A stretch of DNA of 43,841 nt from Rhizobium sp. PDO1-076 (GTDB taxonomy: Bacteria > Pseudomonadota > Alphaproteobacteria > Rhizobiales > Rhizobiaceae). The position numbers and the translations under genes were made by a program. Positions 9,083-16,958 of this stretch are shown here, piece after piece; position 1 is the first letter of the stretch, and each line of letters begins with the position of its first letter. The notes under the pieces are model-generated. The model worked only from the letters and a program-made list of their open reading frames with translations, was not told the DNA's origin and did no database searches. The DNA lies in NCBI RefSeq assembly GCF_000247475.1, contig NZ_AHZC01000210.1:1-43841 (forward strand), written 5' to 3'.

Positions 9083-9829
9083 ATGACGCTGTCCGTCTAC
9101 CTGATCAACATGGATGGCGCGACGGACCGCCTCGCGGCCATGACCGAAAAGCTTCAGGCCGCAAGCCTCGAATACGAGCGCGTGCCTGGCGTCAACGGAC
9201 GCGCGATCACCTTCCCGATCAAGGAATTCAGCGAACTGTCCTACAAGCTGCTGCATGGGCGTCGCACGACCCCTGCTGAAGTCGGCTGCTATCTGAGCCA
9301 TGTCGATTGCGCCCGGCGGCTGCTCGCCGGCCACGCGGATCTCGGACTGATCCTCGAAGACGACGTGTCGTTCGAGCCGGATTTCCTCAACAGTGTCGAT
9401 TGCGCCGCCATGCACCCGACGGATTGGGACATCCTCCGCCTGACGACGGTGAACCGGGGTCGGAAATACCCATTCAAGCCCCTGGAAGATGGTCGATCTC
9501 TGGCGCTGGCCCTGACCCGGGAAAAAGGCGCCGGCGCCTATGTCATCAATCGCGAGGCAGCACGCTGGATCGTCAATCGGCTGATCCCGATGCGACTGGC
9601 CTATGATATCGCCTTCGATCTGGAATATCTCGACGGCCTCAAGGCTGCCTTCGTTGATCCGCAACCGGCCAGCCAGTATTCGGAACACGAAACCCAGATC
9701 CAGAGCAACATGCAGCAATACAAGCTGCCGCGCTGGCGCTACCTGACAGTTCTGCCCTACCGCGCTTATCTGGAAGTGTCGCGCTTCTTTTCGCGCGGTT
9801 TCCAGTTGCTGAGAAACAGGTTTTTCTAG
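9083..9829 (+). CDS. Glycosyltransferase family 25 protein (LPS-type sugar transferase)
   Basis: Cytoplasmic sugar transferase of 248 residues of the GT25 family, whose members add galactose or related sugars to lipopolysaccharide or other glycans. The N-terminal signature is VYLINMDGATDRL, followed by GCYLSHVDCARRL and the acidic metal/nucleotide-sugar motif LILEDDVSFEPDF (about residues 88-100), then GAGAYVINREAARWIV. The order and length fit this family. The ATG at 9083 follows AAGAG by five bases and puts the conserved VYLIN at residues 5-9; upstream TTG starts would add unconserved residues. It stands alone between uvrD and a gene of opposite strand, so the acceptor glycan cannot be inferred from neighbours. 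Confidence 0.88.
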   Translation: MTLSVYLINMDGATDRLAAMTEKLQAASLEYERVPGVNGRAITFPIKEFSELSYKLLHGRRTTPAEVGCYLSHVDCARRLLAGHADLGLILEDDVSFEPDFLNSVDCAAMHPTDWDILRLTTVNRGRKYPFKPLEDGRSLALALTREKGAGAYVINREAARWIVNRLIPMRLAYDIAFDLEYLDGLKAAFVDPQPASQYSEHETQIQSNMQQYKLPRWRYLTVLPYRAYLEVSRFFSRGFQLLRNRFF

Positions 9830-9878
9830 CTGAATTCGGCGGCGCGCATCATAGAGCGCGAGATCCGGATCGCGGGCC

Positions 9879-10157
9879 TCAGCCGCGCGCTTCTTCGGCC
9901 CGGTGAAGCCACATCAGTTCCATCTGGACGGCGGCCTGAAAATCCATGATTTCAACCCGCATCTCGTCTTCCGGGCAGCCAAGCGAAAGCAGTTCGGCGC
10001 CAAGTGCGCGGCATGTCGTCTTCCAGAATTCGACGGCAGCATAGCCGTTGAGGCGATCGAGTTCGACGGCCGAGCGACGCACCAGATCCGTGCGGTTCGC
10101 AAGCGGGAAGAAGGCGATGGACGGGTTGGTTTGGCCGGTCATGGCTTGGTCACTCAT
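9879..10157 (-). CDS. Small DUF6074-like protein, function unknown
   Basis: A 92-residue soluble protein without signal peptide or membrane helix. The core SIAFFPLANRTDLVRRSA, then AVEFWKTTCRALGAEL, then a terminal MDFQAAVQMEL resembles small rhizobial proteins I know as DUF6074; that assignment is from memory. The pattern suggests two or three amphipathic helices. The ATG at 10157 follows GAGGA by nine bases. It lies downstream of gcd on the same strand but is separated from it by gcd's strong terminator and by a 13-base palindrome at 10170-10182, so it is probably its own transcription unit. No function is proposed. Confidence 0.72.
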   Translation of the reverse strand: MSDQAMTGQTNPSIAFFPLANRTDLVRRSAVELDRLNGYAAVEFWKTTCRALGAELLSLGCPEDEMRVEIMDFQAAVQMELMWLHRAEEARG

Positions 10158-10169
10158 GCGAATACATCC

Positions 10170-10182
10170 TCACGTTACGTGA
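10170..10182. promoter_or_regulatory. 13-base palindrome overlapping the ribosome-binding site of the DUF6074-like gene
   Basis: TCACGTTACGTGA is a perfect dyad around one central base. Its left part on the plus strand is the Shine-Dalgarno region (GAGGA on the minus strand) of the DUF6074-like gene. A second, looser dyad (ATGTG ... CACAT, 10184-10201) follows. A repressor bound here would block transcription or translation initiation. The regulator is unknown. Confidence 0.38.
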
Positions 10183-10256
10183 ATGTGTGTAGAATCACAT
10201 GGTTAACGTTTGGTTTCCTTCAGGCACCCGCAGCCGAATCGATCGGAAAACTGCGC

Positions 10257-10292
10257 CAAAAAGAAACCCTCCGGGCGTTTCCGCCCGAAGGG
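10257..10292 (-). terminator. Rho-independent terminator of gcd
   Basis: On the minus strand an 11-base stem with one mismatch (10292-10282 pairing with 10277-10267, loop GAAA) is followed by TTTCTTTTT. It lies about 30 bases past the gcd stop codon. Confidence 0.8.
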
Positions 10293-10322
10293 TAGCACTT
10301 CATCGTGGTGACAGGGCCGAAC

Positions 10323-12662
10323 TCAGTCCGGCAATTTATAGGCGATCACATAGTCACCCGGCTTGGTGCCGACTGAGCCATGACCGCCCGCGACCATCAC
10401 CACATATTGCTTGCCGTTGTCGAGCGCATAGGTCATCGGCGTCGCCTGGCCACCGGCCGGCAGTCTGGCTTCCCAGAGCTGATTGCCGCTCGTCAAGTCA
10501 TAGGCGCGCAGATAATCGTCGACGGCGGCCCCCAGGAACGCGACACCGCCCTTGGTGATCATCGGCCCACCGATACCCGGAACGCCAACCTTCAACGGCA
10601 GCGGCAAGGGCGTCATGTCATAGACCGTGCCGTTGCGATGCTGATAGGCCACCTTGCCCGTGCGCAGATCGACGCCTGCGACGGTTCCCCATGGCGGCGC
10701 CTGGCAGGGAATGCCGATCGGCGACAGGAACGGCCCCATATAGACGCCGTAGGGGGCGCCTTCGTTGCGGTTGAGCCCCTGTTCCGAGCCTTTTTCGCCC
10801 GCCCCCTTCGGCGCGATTTCCGATCGCGGCACCAGCCGTGAGGTGAAGGCCAGATAGGTTGGCATTCCGAACATCACCTGGCGCTCGGGATCGACCGCGA
10901 CCGAACCCCAGTTGAACGTGCCGAAATTGCCCGGATAAACCAGCGTGCCCTCCAGCGACGGCGGCGTGTACTGGCCCTCATATTTCAGCTTGTGGAAGGC
11001 GATGCGGCACATCATCTGGTCGATGAGGCTCAGCCCCCACATGTCGCTCTCGACCATAGTCTTCGGTCGGAAGCTCAGATCCGAAATAGGCTGCGTCGGG
11101 GCTGTAAAATCTTCCTCGATCGCACCGCCAGGTGCCGGGATTTCGTTGACCGGGATGATCGGATCGCCGGTGCGCCGGTCCAGCACGTAGATATCGCCTT
11201 GCTTGGTCGGTCCGACCAGTGCCGGCACCGGCGTGCCCTCGGCATTGGTGATATCCAGCAGCACCGGTTGCGCCGGAACATCCATATCCCAGAGATCGTG
11301 ATGAACGGTCTGGCGCACCCAACGGTCTGCGCCGGTGTTCAGATCGAGCGCCACGATCGAGGAGGAGTATTTCTCGACATTTGCGGACCGGCCCATACCG
11401 AGCTGGTCAGGAACCTGATTGCCGAGCGGAATGTAGACCAGGCCCAATTGCTCATCGACGGCAAACACAGACCAGCTGTTCGGCGAATTGGCCGTGTAGG
11501 TCTGGCCCGGGCCGATCGGCTGTATCTGGCTTGGATTGCCGGCATCCCAATTCCAGATCAGGGCGCCCGTATTGACGTCGAAGGCGCGGATAACGCCCGA
11601 TTGCGACTGTGTCGAATAGTTGTCGTTGACCGCACCACCAACAATGATCTTGCCGGCAGCGACCACTGGCGGCGACGTCGAATAATAGTAGCCGGCCGGG
11701 TTATACGGCATGCCCTGCTCCAGGCGCAGCGTGCCACCGTCGGCAAAACTTGTGCAGATCGAGCCGGTCTCGGCATCCAGGGCAATCAGTCGCGCGTCGG
11801 ACGTCGGCAGATAGACGCGTGCGGCACAGCTGGTACCGGCCGCGGCAGCTGGATCCGCGTAGTAGGTCACGCCACGGCATGTCTGGTGCTGCCGGTCCGG
11901 GTTCAGGCCCGCATTCGGATCGAATTTCCACTTTTCCTTGCCGGTTTCGGCATCGATGGCGATTGCCCAGTTGTGCGGGGTGCAGATGTAAAGCGTATTG
12001 CCGACCTTGAGCGGCGTCACCTGATAGGTTGTCTCGCCAACATCCTCCGGCAATTTCACGTCGCCCGTCTGGTAAGTCCAGGCGACTTCCAGCTTGTCGA
12101 CATTGTCGGTATTGATCTGCGTCAGTGGAGAATAACGCTGGCCGTAGGGCGTCCGACCATACTGATGCCAATCACCGTCCGGCACATCACCACCAAGGCT
12201 CGGGGCGGCGGCAACCTGCTCTGTTGGCAAGGCGCCGGCGCGGTCGTAGGGATCCTGCGTCATCGAAAAGACCGCGACAACCAGTGCCAGCAGCACCGGA
12301 AGTGCAACCGGCCATGCATTCGCAGCCACCCGACCGCGGCGATGGACCGGACCGAGCTTGCGGCGTAGCACCGGCAACATCAGGCACAGGCCAAGCACCA
12401 CGACCAATCCGCCGCGTGTTCCGAGTTGCCACCAGTCGAATCCGACCTCCCAGATCGCCCAGGCCAGGCTGCCGACGATGAACAAGCCATAAAGCCACAA
12501 AGCCTCGTCCCGTCGGAGCAACAGCAACACAGCCGTGAGAAGCAGGACGACACCCGCGATGAGATAGTAGAGGCTGCCTCCCAGCATCAAAAGCTGCCCG
12601 CCACCCACGGCAAGCACCAGCCCCAGCACGCCAAAAATGATGGCAGTAATGGTGATCAGCAT
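10323..12662 (-). CDS. gcd: Membrane-bound PQQ-dependent glucose dehydrogenase
   Basis: Quinoprotein of 779 residues that oxidises glucose to gluconolactone in the periplasm and passes electrons to ubiquinone. About five membrane helices fill residues 1-140 (starting LITITAIIFGVLGLVLAV), followed by an eight-bladed PQQ propeller beginning WHQYGRTPYGQRYSPL. Typical blade sequences include HHDLWDMDVPAQPVL, GDIYVLDRRTGDP and SGNQLWEARLPAGGQATPMTY near the end. The length is that of GCD (about 780-800) rather than of soluble quinoproteins. I chose the ATG at 12662 (GGA seven bases upstream) over a TTG two codons earlier. No pqq biosynthesis genes lie within this window, so PQQ must be made elsewhere or taken up. 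In plant-associated bacteria this enzyme acidifies the surroundings and frees phosphate. Confidence 0.96.
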   Translation of the reverse strand: MLITITAIIFGVLGLVLAVGGGQLLMLGGSLYYLIAGVVLLLTAVLLLLRRDEALWLYGLFIVGSLAWAIWEVGFDWWQLGTRGGLVVVLGLCLMLPVLRRKLGPVHRRGRVAANAWPVALPVLLALVVAVFSMTQDPYDRAGALPTEQVAAAPSLGGDVPDGDWHQYGRTPYGQRYSPLTQINTDNVDKLEVAWTYQTGDVKLPEDVGETTYQVTPLKVGNTLYICTPHNWAIAIDAETGKEKWKFDPNAGLNPDRQHQTCRGVTYYADPAAAAGTSCAARVYLPTSDARLIALDAETGSICTSFADGGTLRLEQGMPYNPAGYYYSTSPPVVAAGKIIVGGAVNDNYSTQSQSGVIRAFDVNTGALIWNWDAGNPSQIQPIGPGQTYTANSPNSWSVFAVDEQLGLVYIPLGNQVPDQLGMGRSANVEKYSSSIVALDLNTGADRWVRQTVHHDLWDMDVPAQPVLLDITNAEGTPVPALVGPTKQGDIYVLDRRTGDPIIPVNEIPAPGGAIEEDFTAPTQPISDLSFRPKTMVESDMWGLSLIDQMMCRIAFHKLKYEGQYTPPSLEGTLVYPGNFGTFNWGSVAVDPERQVMFGMPTYLAFTSRLVPRSEIAPKGAGEKGSEQGLNRNEGAPYGVYMGPFLSPIGIPCQAPPWGTVAGVDLRTGKVAYQHRNGTVYDMTPLPLPLKVGVPGIGGPMITKGGVAFLGAAVDDYLRAYDLTSGNQLWEARLPAGGQATPMTYALDNGKQYVVMVAGGHGSVGTKPGDYVIAYKLPD

Positions 12663-12875
12663 TTCCAATTCCGTTCATTCTAAAATGGATCGAAGCGCCT
12701 CCGGCCGGAGGCGCATGACCATGCCGCAACGCACAAAACCGGTGATTGTTCCATGCTGACTGGAAAAACGATTTTAACGCCGCTGTGCTGGAAATGAGCG
12801 ATGGATTGACGACGCGCTTGAACAGTGTCGCCTGAATCGTCATCTTGCATTGCACACAAGCGCTGGGGAGCGTCC

Positions 12876-13502
12876 ATGACCAAGGCCTTACTGCTGATCG
12901 ATATTCAAAACGGTTTCTGTCCGGGTGGCAATCTGCCCGTGGCCGATGGCGACATCGTGGTTCCAATCGCCAATGGCCTGATGGAAAGTGGCCACTACGA
13001 CCTGATCGTCGCCTCCCAGGACTGGCACCCTGCCGATCACGGCAGCTTCGCCTCGCAACATCCCGGAAAACGGCCCTTCGACATGGGCGAACTGTCAGGC
13101 CAGCCCCAGGTGATGTGGCCCGACCACTGTGTTCAGGGAACACCGGACGCCGCCTTTCATCCGGAACTCCTGACCGCAAAGATCAACCACGTGCAGAAAA
13201 AAGGGCAAAATCCGGCCGTCGACAGCTACTCCGCCTTTCGCGACAATGATCAGGCGGCCCTGACAGGTCTCGCCGCCTATCTGCTGTCGAAAGACGTGAC
13301 CGAACTCGACATCATGGGCCTTGCGACCGACTACTGCGTCAAGTTTTCGGCCCTGGATGCGGTCGACATGCTGCCCGGCGTCAAGGTGCGCCTGATTGCC
13401 GACGGTTGCCGTGGGATCGATCCCAAAGGCGTTGAAGAGGCGATCGAGGCGATGCGCGAGGCCGGCGTCGACATCATCGAGAGCAGCGGAATCACCCTCT
13501 GA
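12876..13502 (+). CDS. pncA: Nicotinamidase
   Basis: Hydrolyses nicotinamide to nicotinate for NAD salvage (208 residues; cytoplasmic; cysteine hydrolase of the isochorismatase fold). The catalytic triad is visible: D9 in LLIDIQNGF, a lysine in the VQKKGQNP region, and the nucleophile C154 in GLATDYCVKFSALDA. The metal-binding motif is DWHPADHGSFAS. The start is supported by GGGGAG six bases before the ATG. It is followed 90 bases later by panC on the same strand; whether they share a transcript is uncertain, though both feed cofactor synthesis (NAD and coenzyme A). Confidence 0.95.
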   Translation: MTKALLLIDIQNGFCPGGNLPVADGDIVVPIANGLMESGHYDLIVASQDWHPADHGSFASQHPGKRPFDMGELSGQPQVMWPDHCVQGTPDAAFHPELLTAKINHVQKKGQNPAVDSYSAFRDNDQAALTGLAAYLLSKDVTELDIMGLATDYCVKFSALDAVDMLPGVKVRLIADGCRGIDPKGVEEAIEAMREAGVDIIESSGITL

Positions 13503-13592
13503 GCAGATGACTGCAAACGATTCGTGCGATTGCCTTTTTTGACGCCACGGGTTAGAGCCCGAGCCAATGAAAAGTCAGGGAGGACGCCGATC

Positions 13593-14465
13593 ATGGAAAT
13601 CATCACCACGATCGCCGCATTGCGCGACAAGCTCGCGCCCCACCGCCGCGCCGGCCATGCGATTGGTTTTGTGCCGACCATGGGCTACCTGCATCAGGGC
13701 CATCTCAGCCTTGTTGCGCATGCCAAGGCCGAGAACGACGTCGCTGTTGTATCGATCTTCGTCAACCCGCTGCAGTTTGGCAAAAACGAGGATCTCGACA
13801 AGTATCCCCGCGATCTCGCCCGCGACAGCGCCATGCTGGAAAAGGCAGGCGTCGATTTCATTTTTGCGCCCGGCGTCACCGACATGTATCCGGAGCCGAT
13901 GCAGACGGTGGTTGACCTGCCGAAGCTTGGCTCCGAACTCGAAGGCGAAGCCCGGCCCGGCCATTTCGCCGGCGTCGCCACGGTGGTGACCAAGCTCTTC
14001 AACATCGTCCAGCCCGATGCCGCCTATTTCGGCGAGAAGGACTATCAACAGGTCACGATCATCCAAAAGATGGTTCAGGATCTGGCGCTCCCAGTCCGCA
14101 TCGTCCCGGTCGAAACGGTCCGAGAAACGGACGGCCTCGCCTGCTCCTCGCGCAATGTCTATCTGTCGAAAGAAGAGCGCGCCGCTGCCGTCATCGTCCC
14201 GAAGACCTTAGCCGAAGCCGATCGGCTTTTGCTCGCCGGCATCCGCGACGTGAAGACGCTGGAGGCACGGCTGACCGACTTCCTCAAGACAGAACCGCTG
14301 GCCATTCCCGAAGTCGTTGCCATCCGCCACCCGGCAACGCTTGCAAAGCTGGAGACGATCGACGGCCCTGCCCTCGTGCTTCTCTTCGTGCGCTTCGGCA
14401 AGACCAAACTCCTCGACAATCGCGTCATCGGCCACCAGGCCAACGCCGGCATGGAGGCCGCCTGA
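13593..14465 (+). CDS. panC: Pantothenate synthetase (pantoate-beta-alanine ligase)
   Basis: Joins pantoate and beta-alanine with ATP to give pantothenate, the last step of vitamin B5 synthesis (290 residues, cytoplasmic dimer). The ATP-binding motif, the counterpart of HIGH, is [11 protein letters not shown] with H34 and H37; other family blocks are [35 protein letters not shown] and the KMSKS-like [16 protein letters not shown] lies nine bases before the ATG. A longer in-frame start upstream would precede that ribosome-binding site and is rejected. Its stop is one base from the panB start, so the two are co-translated. Confidence 0.97.
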   Translation: MEIITTIAALRDKLAPHRRAGHAIGFVPTMGYLHQGHLSLVAHAKAENDVAVVSIFVNPLQFGKNEDLDKYPRDLARDSAMLEKAGVDFIFAPGVTDMYPEPMQTVVDLPKLGSELEGEARPGHFAGVATVVTKLFNIVQPDAAYFGEKDYQQVTIIQKMVQDLALPVRIVPVETVRETDGLACSSRNVYLSKEERAAAVIVPKTLAEADRLLLAGIRDVKTLEARLTDFLKTEPLAIPEVVAIRHPATLAKLETIDGPALVLLFVRFGKTKLLDNRVIGHQANAGMEAA

Positions 14466-14466
14466 C

Positions 14467-15294
14467 ATGAGCACACCACCCCGCCAAAAACGTTTCACAC
14501 CCGCGGACATCACCGCGCTGAAGGGGAACCGGGCGATCGTCTCCCTGACGGCCTATACGACGCCGATCGCGCGATTGCTCGACGGGCATTGCGACCTTCT
14601 GCTGGTCGGCGACAGCCTCGGCATGGTGCTTTACGGCCTCGAGACAACAGTGGGCGTCACCATGGAGATGATGATCGCCCATGGTCAGGCGGTCACGCGC
14701 GGCGCCAACCGCGCCTGCGTCATCGTCGACTTGCCGTTCGGCTCCTATCAGGAATCCAAGGAACAGGCGTTCCGCAATGCCGCACGTCTGATGAAGGAAA
14801 CCGGCTGCGACGGCGTAAAGCTTGAGGGCGGGGCGGAAATGGCCGAGACCGTCGCATTTCTGGTCGCGCGCGGCGTGCCGGTCTTCGGCCATATCGGCCT
14901 GATGCCACAGCAGGTTAACACATCCGGCGGTTACCGCTCCAAGGGCCACAGCGACCAGGAGCAGGACAAGATCCGGGCCGATGCCAAGGCGATCGATGAA
15001 GCCGGCGCATTTGCCATGGTCATCGAAGGCACCGTCGAACCGCTGGCGCGAGAAATCACCGGAACACTACGCGCCGCAACCATCGGAATTGGCGCATCTC
15101 CGGCTTGCGACGGCCAGATCCTGGTGTCCGACGACATGCTGGGCCTGTTCAACGATTTCAAGCCGCGCTTCGTTAAGCACTTCGCCGATCTCGCCCAGGT
15201 GATTTCCACCGCGGCCGAAAATTACGCATCCGAGGTTCAAGCGCGAAGCTTCCCGGGCCCGGAGCACACATTCCAGATCCGCACCAAGAAGTAG
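14467..15294 (+). CDS. panB: 3-methyl-2-oxobutanoate hydroxymethyltransferase
   Basis: Transfers a hydroxymethyl group from 5,10-methylene-tetrahydrofolate to ketoisovalerate, giving ketopantoate, the first committed step to pantothenate (275 residues; TIM barrel; usually a decamer). Family motifs run in order: [28 protein letters not shown] (split around residues 25-52), [29 protein letters not shown] and the barrel end [21 protein letters not shown]. It starts one base after the panC stop codon. The ketopantoate reductase (panE) is not in this window. Its stop faces the DUF2164 gene nine bases away with no obvious terminator between. Confidence 0.97.
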   Translation: MSTPPRQKRFTPADITALKGNRAIVSLTAYTTPIARLLDGHCDLLLVGDSLGMVLYGLETTVGVTMEMMIAHGQAVTRGANRACVIVDLPFGSYQESKEQAFRNAARLMKETGCDGVKLEGGAEMAETVAFLVARGVPVFGHIGLMPQQVNTSGGYRSKGHSDQEQDKIRADAKAIDEAGAFAMVIEGTVEPLAREITGTLRAATIGIGASPACDGQILVSDDMLGLFNDFKPRFVKHFADLAQVISTAAENYASEVQARSFPGPEHTFQIRTKK

Positions 15295-15303
15295 TCGAAC
15301 GGA

Positions 15304-15552
15304 CTATGTCTCTGACGTCCGCTCGAGTTGGTAAACCGCATCGTTGAACAGATCGACCTGCTTGGTGAGAAGTGCCTGCGCATCATGCAGCCCGCGATTG
15401 TAGAATTGCGGGCCGAGCACGTTCGAAAAGAACGCAGCGACACCTTCCGCTTCGAAGCGTCCCAGTTCAAGATCGAATTCATCCTGAACGTGCGCCTGAA
15501 TACGCGCCACAAGACGCGCCTGCTCTTCCTTTGAAAATCCGGGTGCCTCCAA
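15304..15552 (-). CDS. DUF2164 family protein
   Basis: Small soluble protein of 82 residues. The core FSKEEQARLVARIQ, LELGRFEAEGVAAFF, LGPQFYNRGLHDAQALL is the DUF2164 signature; the family has no known function. I place the start at a TTG (15552) because GGAG sits seven bases upstream and the resulting length matches the family (about 80-85 residues). The open frame continues 22 codons further up to another TTG, but those residues do not look conserved and there is no ATG in it. It converges on panB, and its 5' side faces azlC. Confidence 0.75.
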   Translation of the reverse strand: MEAPGFSKEEQARLVARIQAHVQDEFDLELGRFEAEGVAAFFSNVLGPQFYNRGLHDAQALLTKQVDLFNDAVYQLERTSET

Positions 15553-15732
15553 AATTCCGTCTCCCCAAAGCAAGCCCCACCCGAATATCGACAACGTGTG
15601 GCGGCTGAACCGAATCAAATATTCACAACCATAGACGCCGCTTGACTGCCGCGAACGGATTTCGAATGGCTGAAATGCAGAACCGTGTTTCTTTTCGACA
15701 AGATCTTCAAAGGGTGTGCGTGCAACAGGTCT

Positions 15733-15776
15733 GTTCCATCAACCCTGATGCACGTTCCATCAAACCTATTGGTTTG
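15733..15776 (+). promoter_or_regulatory. Tandem direct repeats and an inverted repeat upstream of azlCD
   Basis: GTTCCATCAA occurs twice (15733-15742 and 15754-15763), start-to-start 21 bases, so both copies lie on the same face of the helix. The second copy runs into a perfect dyad, CAAACC TATT GGTTTG (15761-15776). A weak promoter (TTGCCT at 15774, TAACCG at 15797) overlaps its end. This looks like an operator for a regulator of azlCD, for example an Lrp-like protein, as in Bacillus azl; the regulator is inferred. Confidence 0.42.
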
Positions 15777-15826
15777 CCTGTACACGGCAGACAGGGTAAC
15801 CGGGCTGCAAAACACGGAATTTCAGT

Positions 15827-16555
15827 ATGTCACGCTCAGAATTCAGCGAAGGGATCACCCGGTCCATTCCGATTGTCGTCTCCGCAAGCCCCTTTGCCGT
15901 GCTTTTCGGTGCCATTGCCATCGCCAACGGCCAGACAATCGGTGAAGTCGCGCTGACCAGCGGCACCATTTTTGCCGGCGCAAGCCAGCTTGTCGGCATC
16001 GAACTGTTTGGCCACCATGTCCCGGCCTGGTTGATCGTATTGTCGATCTTTGCCGTCAATTTCCGCCATGTGCTCTATTCCGCGGCGCTCGCCCCCTTTG
16101 TCGAACATTTCTCCGCGTCGCAGAAGGCTGCAACCTTCTTCCTGCTCACCGATCCGCAGTTCGCCGAAACACTGAAGCGTGCAGAGACCGGCACAAAGGT
16201 GACCTTTGCCTGGTACATGGGGCTGGGATTGCCAATTTTTGTCGCATGGGTCCTGCTCAGCGTCGTCGGCGCCTATTTCGGCCGCCTGATGGGCGACCCT
16301 GCCCGTTTCGGCTTTGACGTGCTGCTTCCGATCTATTTTCTCGCTCTGGTGCTCGGTTTTCGCCGCCGCAGCAATTTCCTGCCGGTGGTCGTCGTCAGCG
16401 CGCTCGCTTCGGCCATCGCCCACAAGACCGTCGGCTCTCCTTGGCATGTCAGCATCGGCGCGCTGGCCGGCGTTCTGGCTGCCGCGCTGATGCCTCCCGC
16501 CAAGGCTGAGGAAGCGAAATCCGCATCCGGTGCGGCTGCGGAGGACAGCCAATGA
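15827..16555 (+). CDS. azlC: AzlC family branched-chain amino acid exporter, large subunit
   Basis: Integral membrane protein of 242 residues with about six or seven helices, the large subunit of the two-part AzlCD exporter for branched-chain amino acids and analogues. The N-terminal SEFSEGITRSIPIVVSASPF and then ASQLVGIELF and NFRHVLYSAALAPF are family signatures. The C-terminus is a short hydrophilic alanine/lysine/glutamate tail. The ATG at 15827 has a weak CGGA site. It overlaps azlD by four bases (ATGA), so the subunits are made together. The operon is preceded by a repeat-rich probable operator. In rhizobia the exported substrate has not been shown for this sequence. Confidence 0.93.
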   Translation: MSRSEFSEGITRSIPIVVSASPFAVLFGAIAIANGQTIGEVALTSGTIFAGASQLVGIELFGHHVPAWLIVLSIFAVNFRHVLYSAALAPFVEHFSASQKAATFFLLTDPQFAETLKRAETGTKVTFAWYMGLGLPIFVAWVLLSVVGAYFGRLMGDPARFGFDVLLPIYFLALVLGFRRRSNFLPVVVVSALASAIAHKTVGSPWHVSIGALAGVLAAALMPPAKAEEAKSASGAAAEDSQ

Positions 16556-16863
16556 ATGCGCACTTCAATCCCGAAATGGTGGCGATCATTCTCGCCTCGG
16601 CGGTCGCAACCTATGTCACGCGCATCGGCGGCTATGTCCTGATCCGCAAGATGAAAAACATACCGCCGCGCATGGAAGCCGCCCTCAACGCCGTGCCCGC
16701 TGCCGTTCTGACCACGCTTGTGGCGCCGGCCTTCTTTGCAGGCGGCATCGAGGTCAAGATTGCGCTTGCGGTCAGCCTGTTGGCGGGCATGCGCCTGTCG
16801 ACAATCCCGATGCTGCTGGCCGGATGGGCTGTCGCCGTCGCGATCCGCCATTTCGGTGGCTGA
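16552..16863 (+). CDS. azlD: AzlD family branched-chain amino acid exporter, small subunit
   Basis: Small membrane protein of 103 residues with three or four hydrophobic helices, the partner of AzlC. Recognisable stretches are ILASAVATYVTRIGGYVL, MEAALNAVPAAVLTTLVAP and the end LAGWAVAVAIRHFGG. Its ATG overlaps the azlC stop (ATGA), typical for this pair. The gene ends about 95 bases from the stop of the converging aminopeptidase gene. Confidence 0.92.
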   Translation: MNAHFNPEMVAIILASAVATYVTRIGGYVLIRKMKNIPPRMEAALNAVPAAVLTTLVAPAFFAGGIEVKIALAVSLLAGMRLSTIPMLLAGWAVAVAIRHFGG

Positions 16864-16914
16864 ACGGCCAGTAGGAGTGCCGGACCGCCGCACGTCAAAA
16901 TCAACAATCCGGAC

Positions 16915-16950
16915 GCTGGAACATCTTGTTATCCGACAGGATGATCCAGC
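16915..16950. terminator. Hairpin between the convergent azlD and aminopeptidase genes
   Basis: GCTGGAACATC (16915-16925) pairs with GATGATCCAGC (16940-16950) at 10 of 11 positions around a 14-base loop. It sits in the 95-base gap between two stop codons and could end transcripts from either side. No T tract follows, so confidence is low. Confidence 0.35.
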
Positions 16951-16958
16951 GGAAACGG

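Noticed and set aside
10992..12368. Long plus-strand open frame opposite gcd
   Set aside because: Composition (many H, R, Q, D) is that of an antisense shadow; gcd is clearly the coding strand.
13503..13592. Riboswitch or dedicated promoter before panC
   Set aside because: Only short T-rich and TTGACG-like stretches without a matching -10 and no stable fold by eye.
15642..15956. 104-codon plus-strand frame before and into azlC
   Set aside because: It runs through the repeat-rich upstream region into azlC in another frame, with no recognisable sequence.
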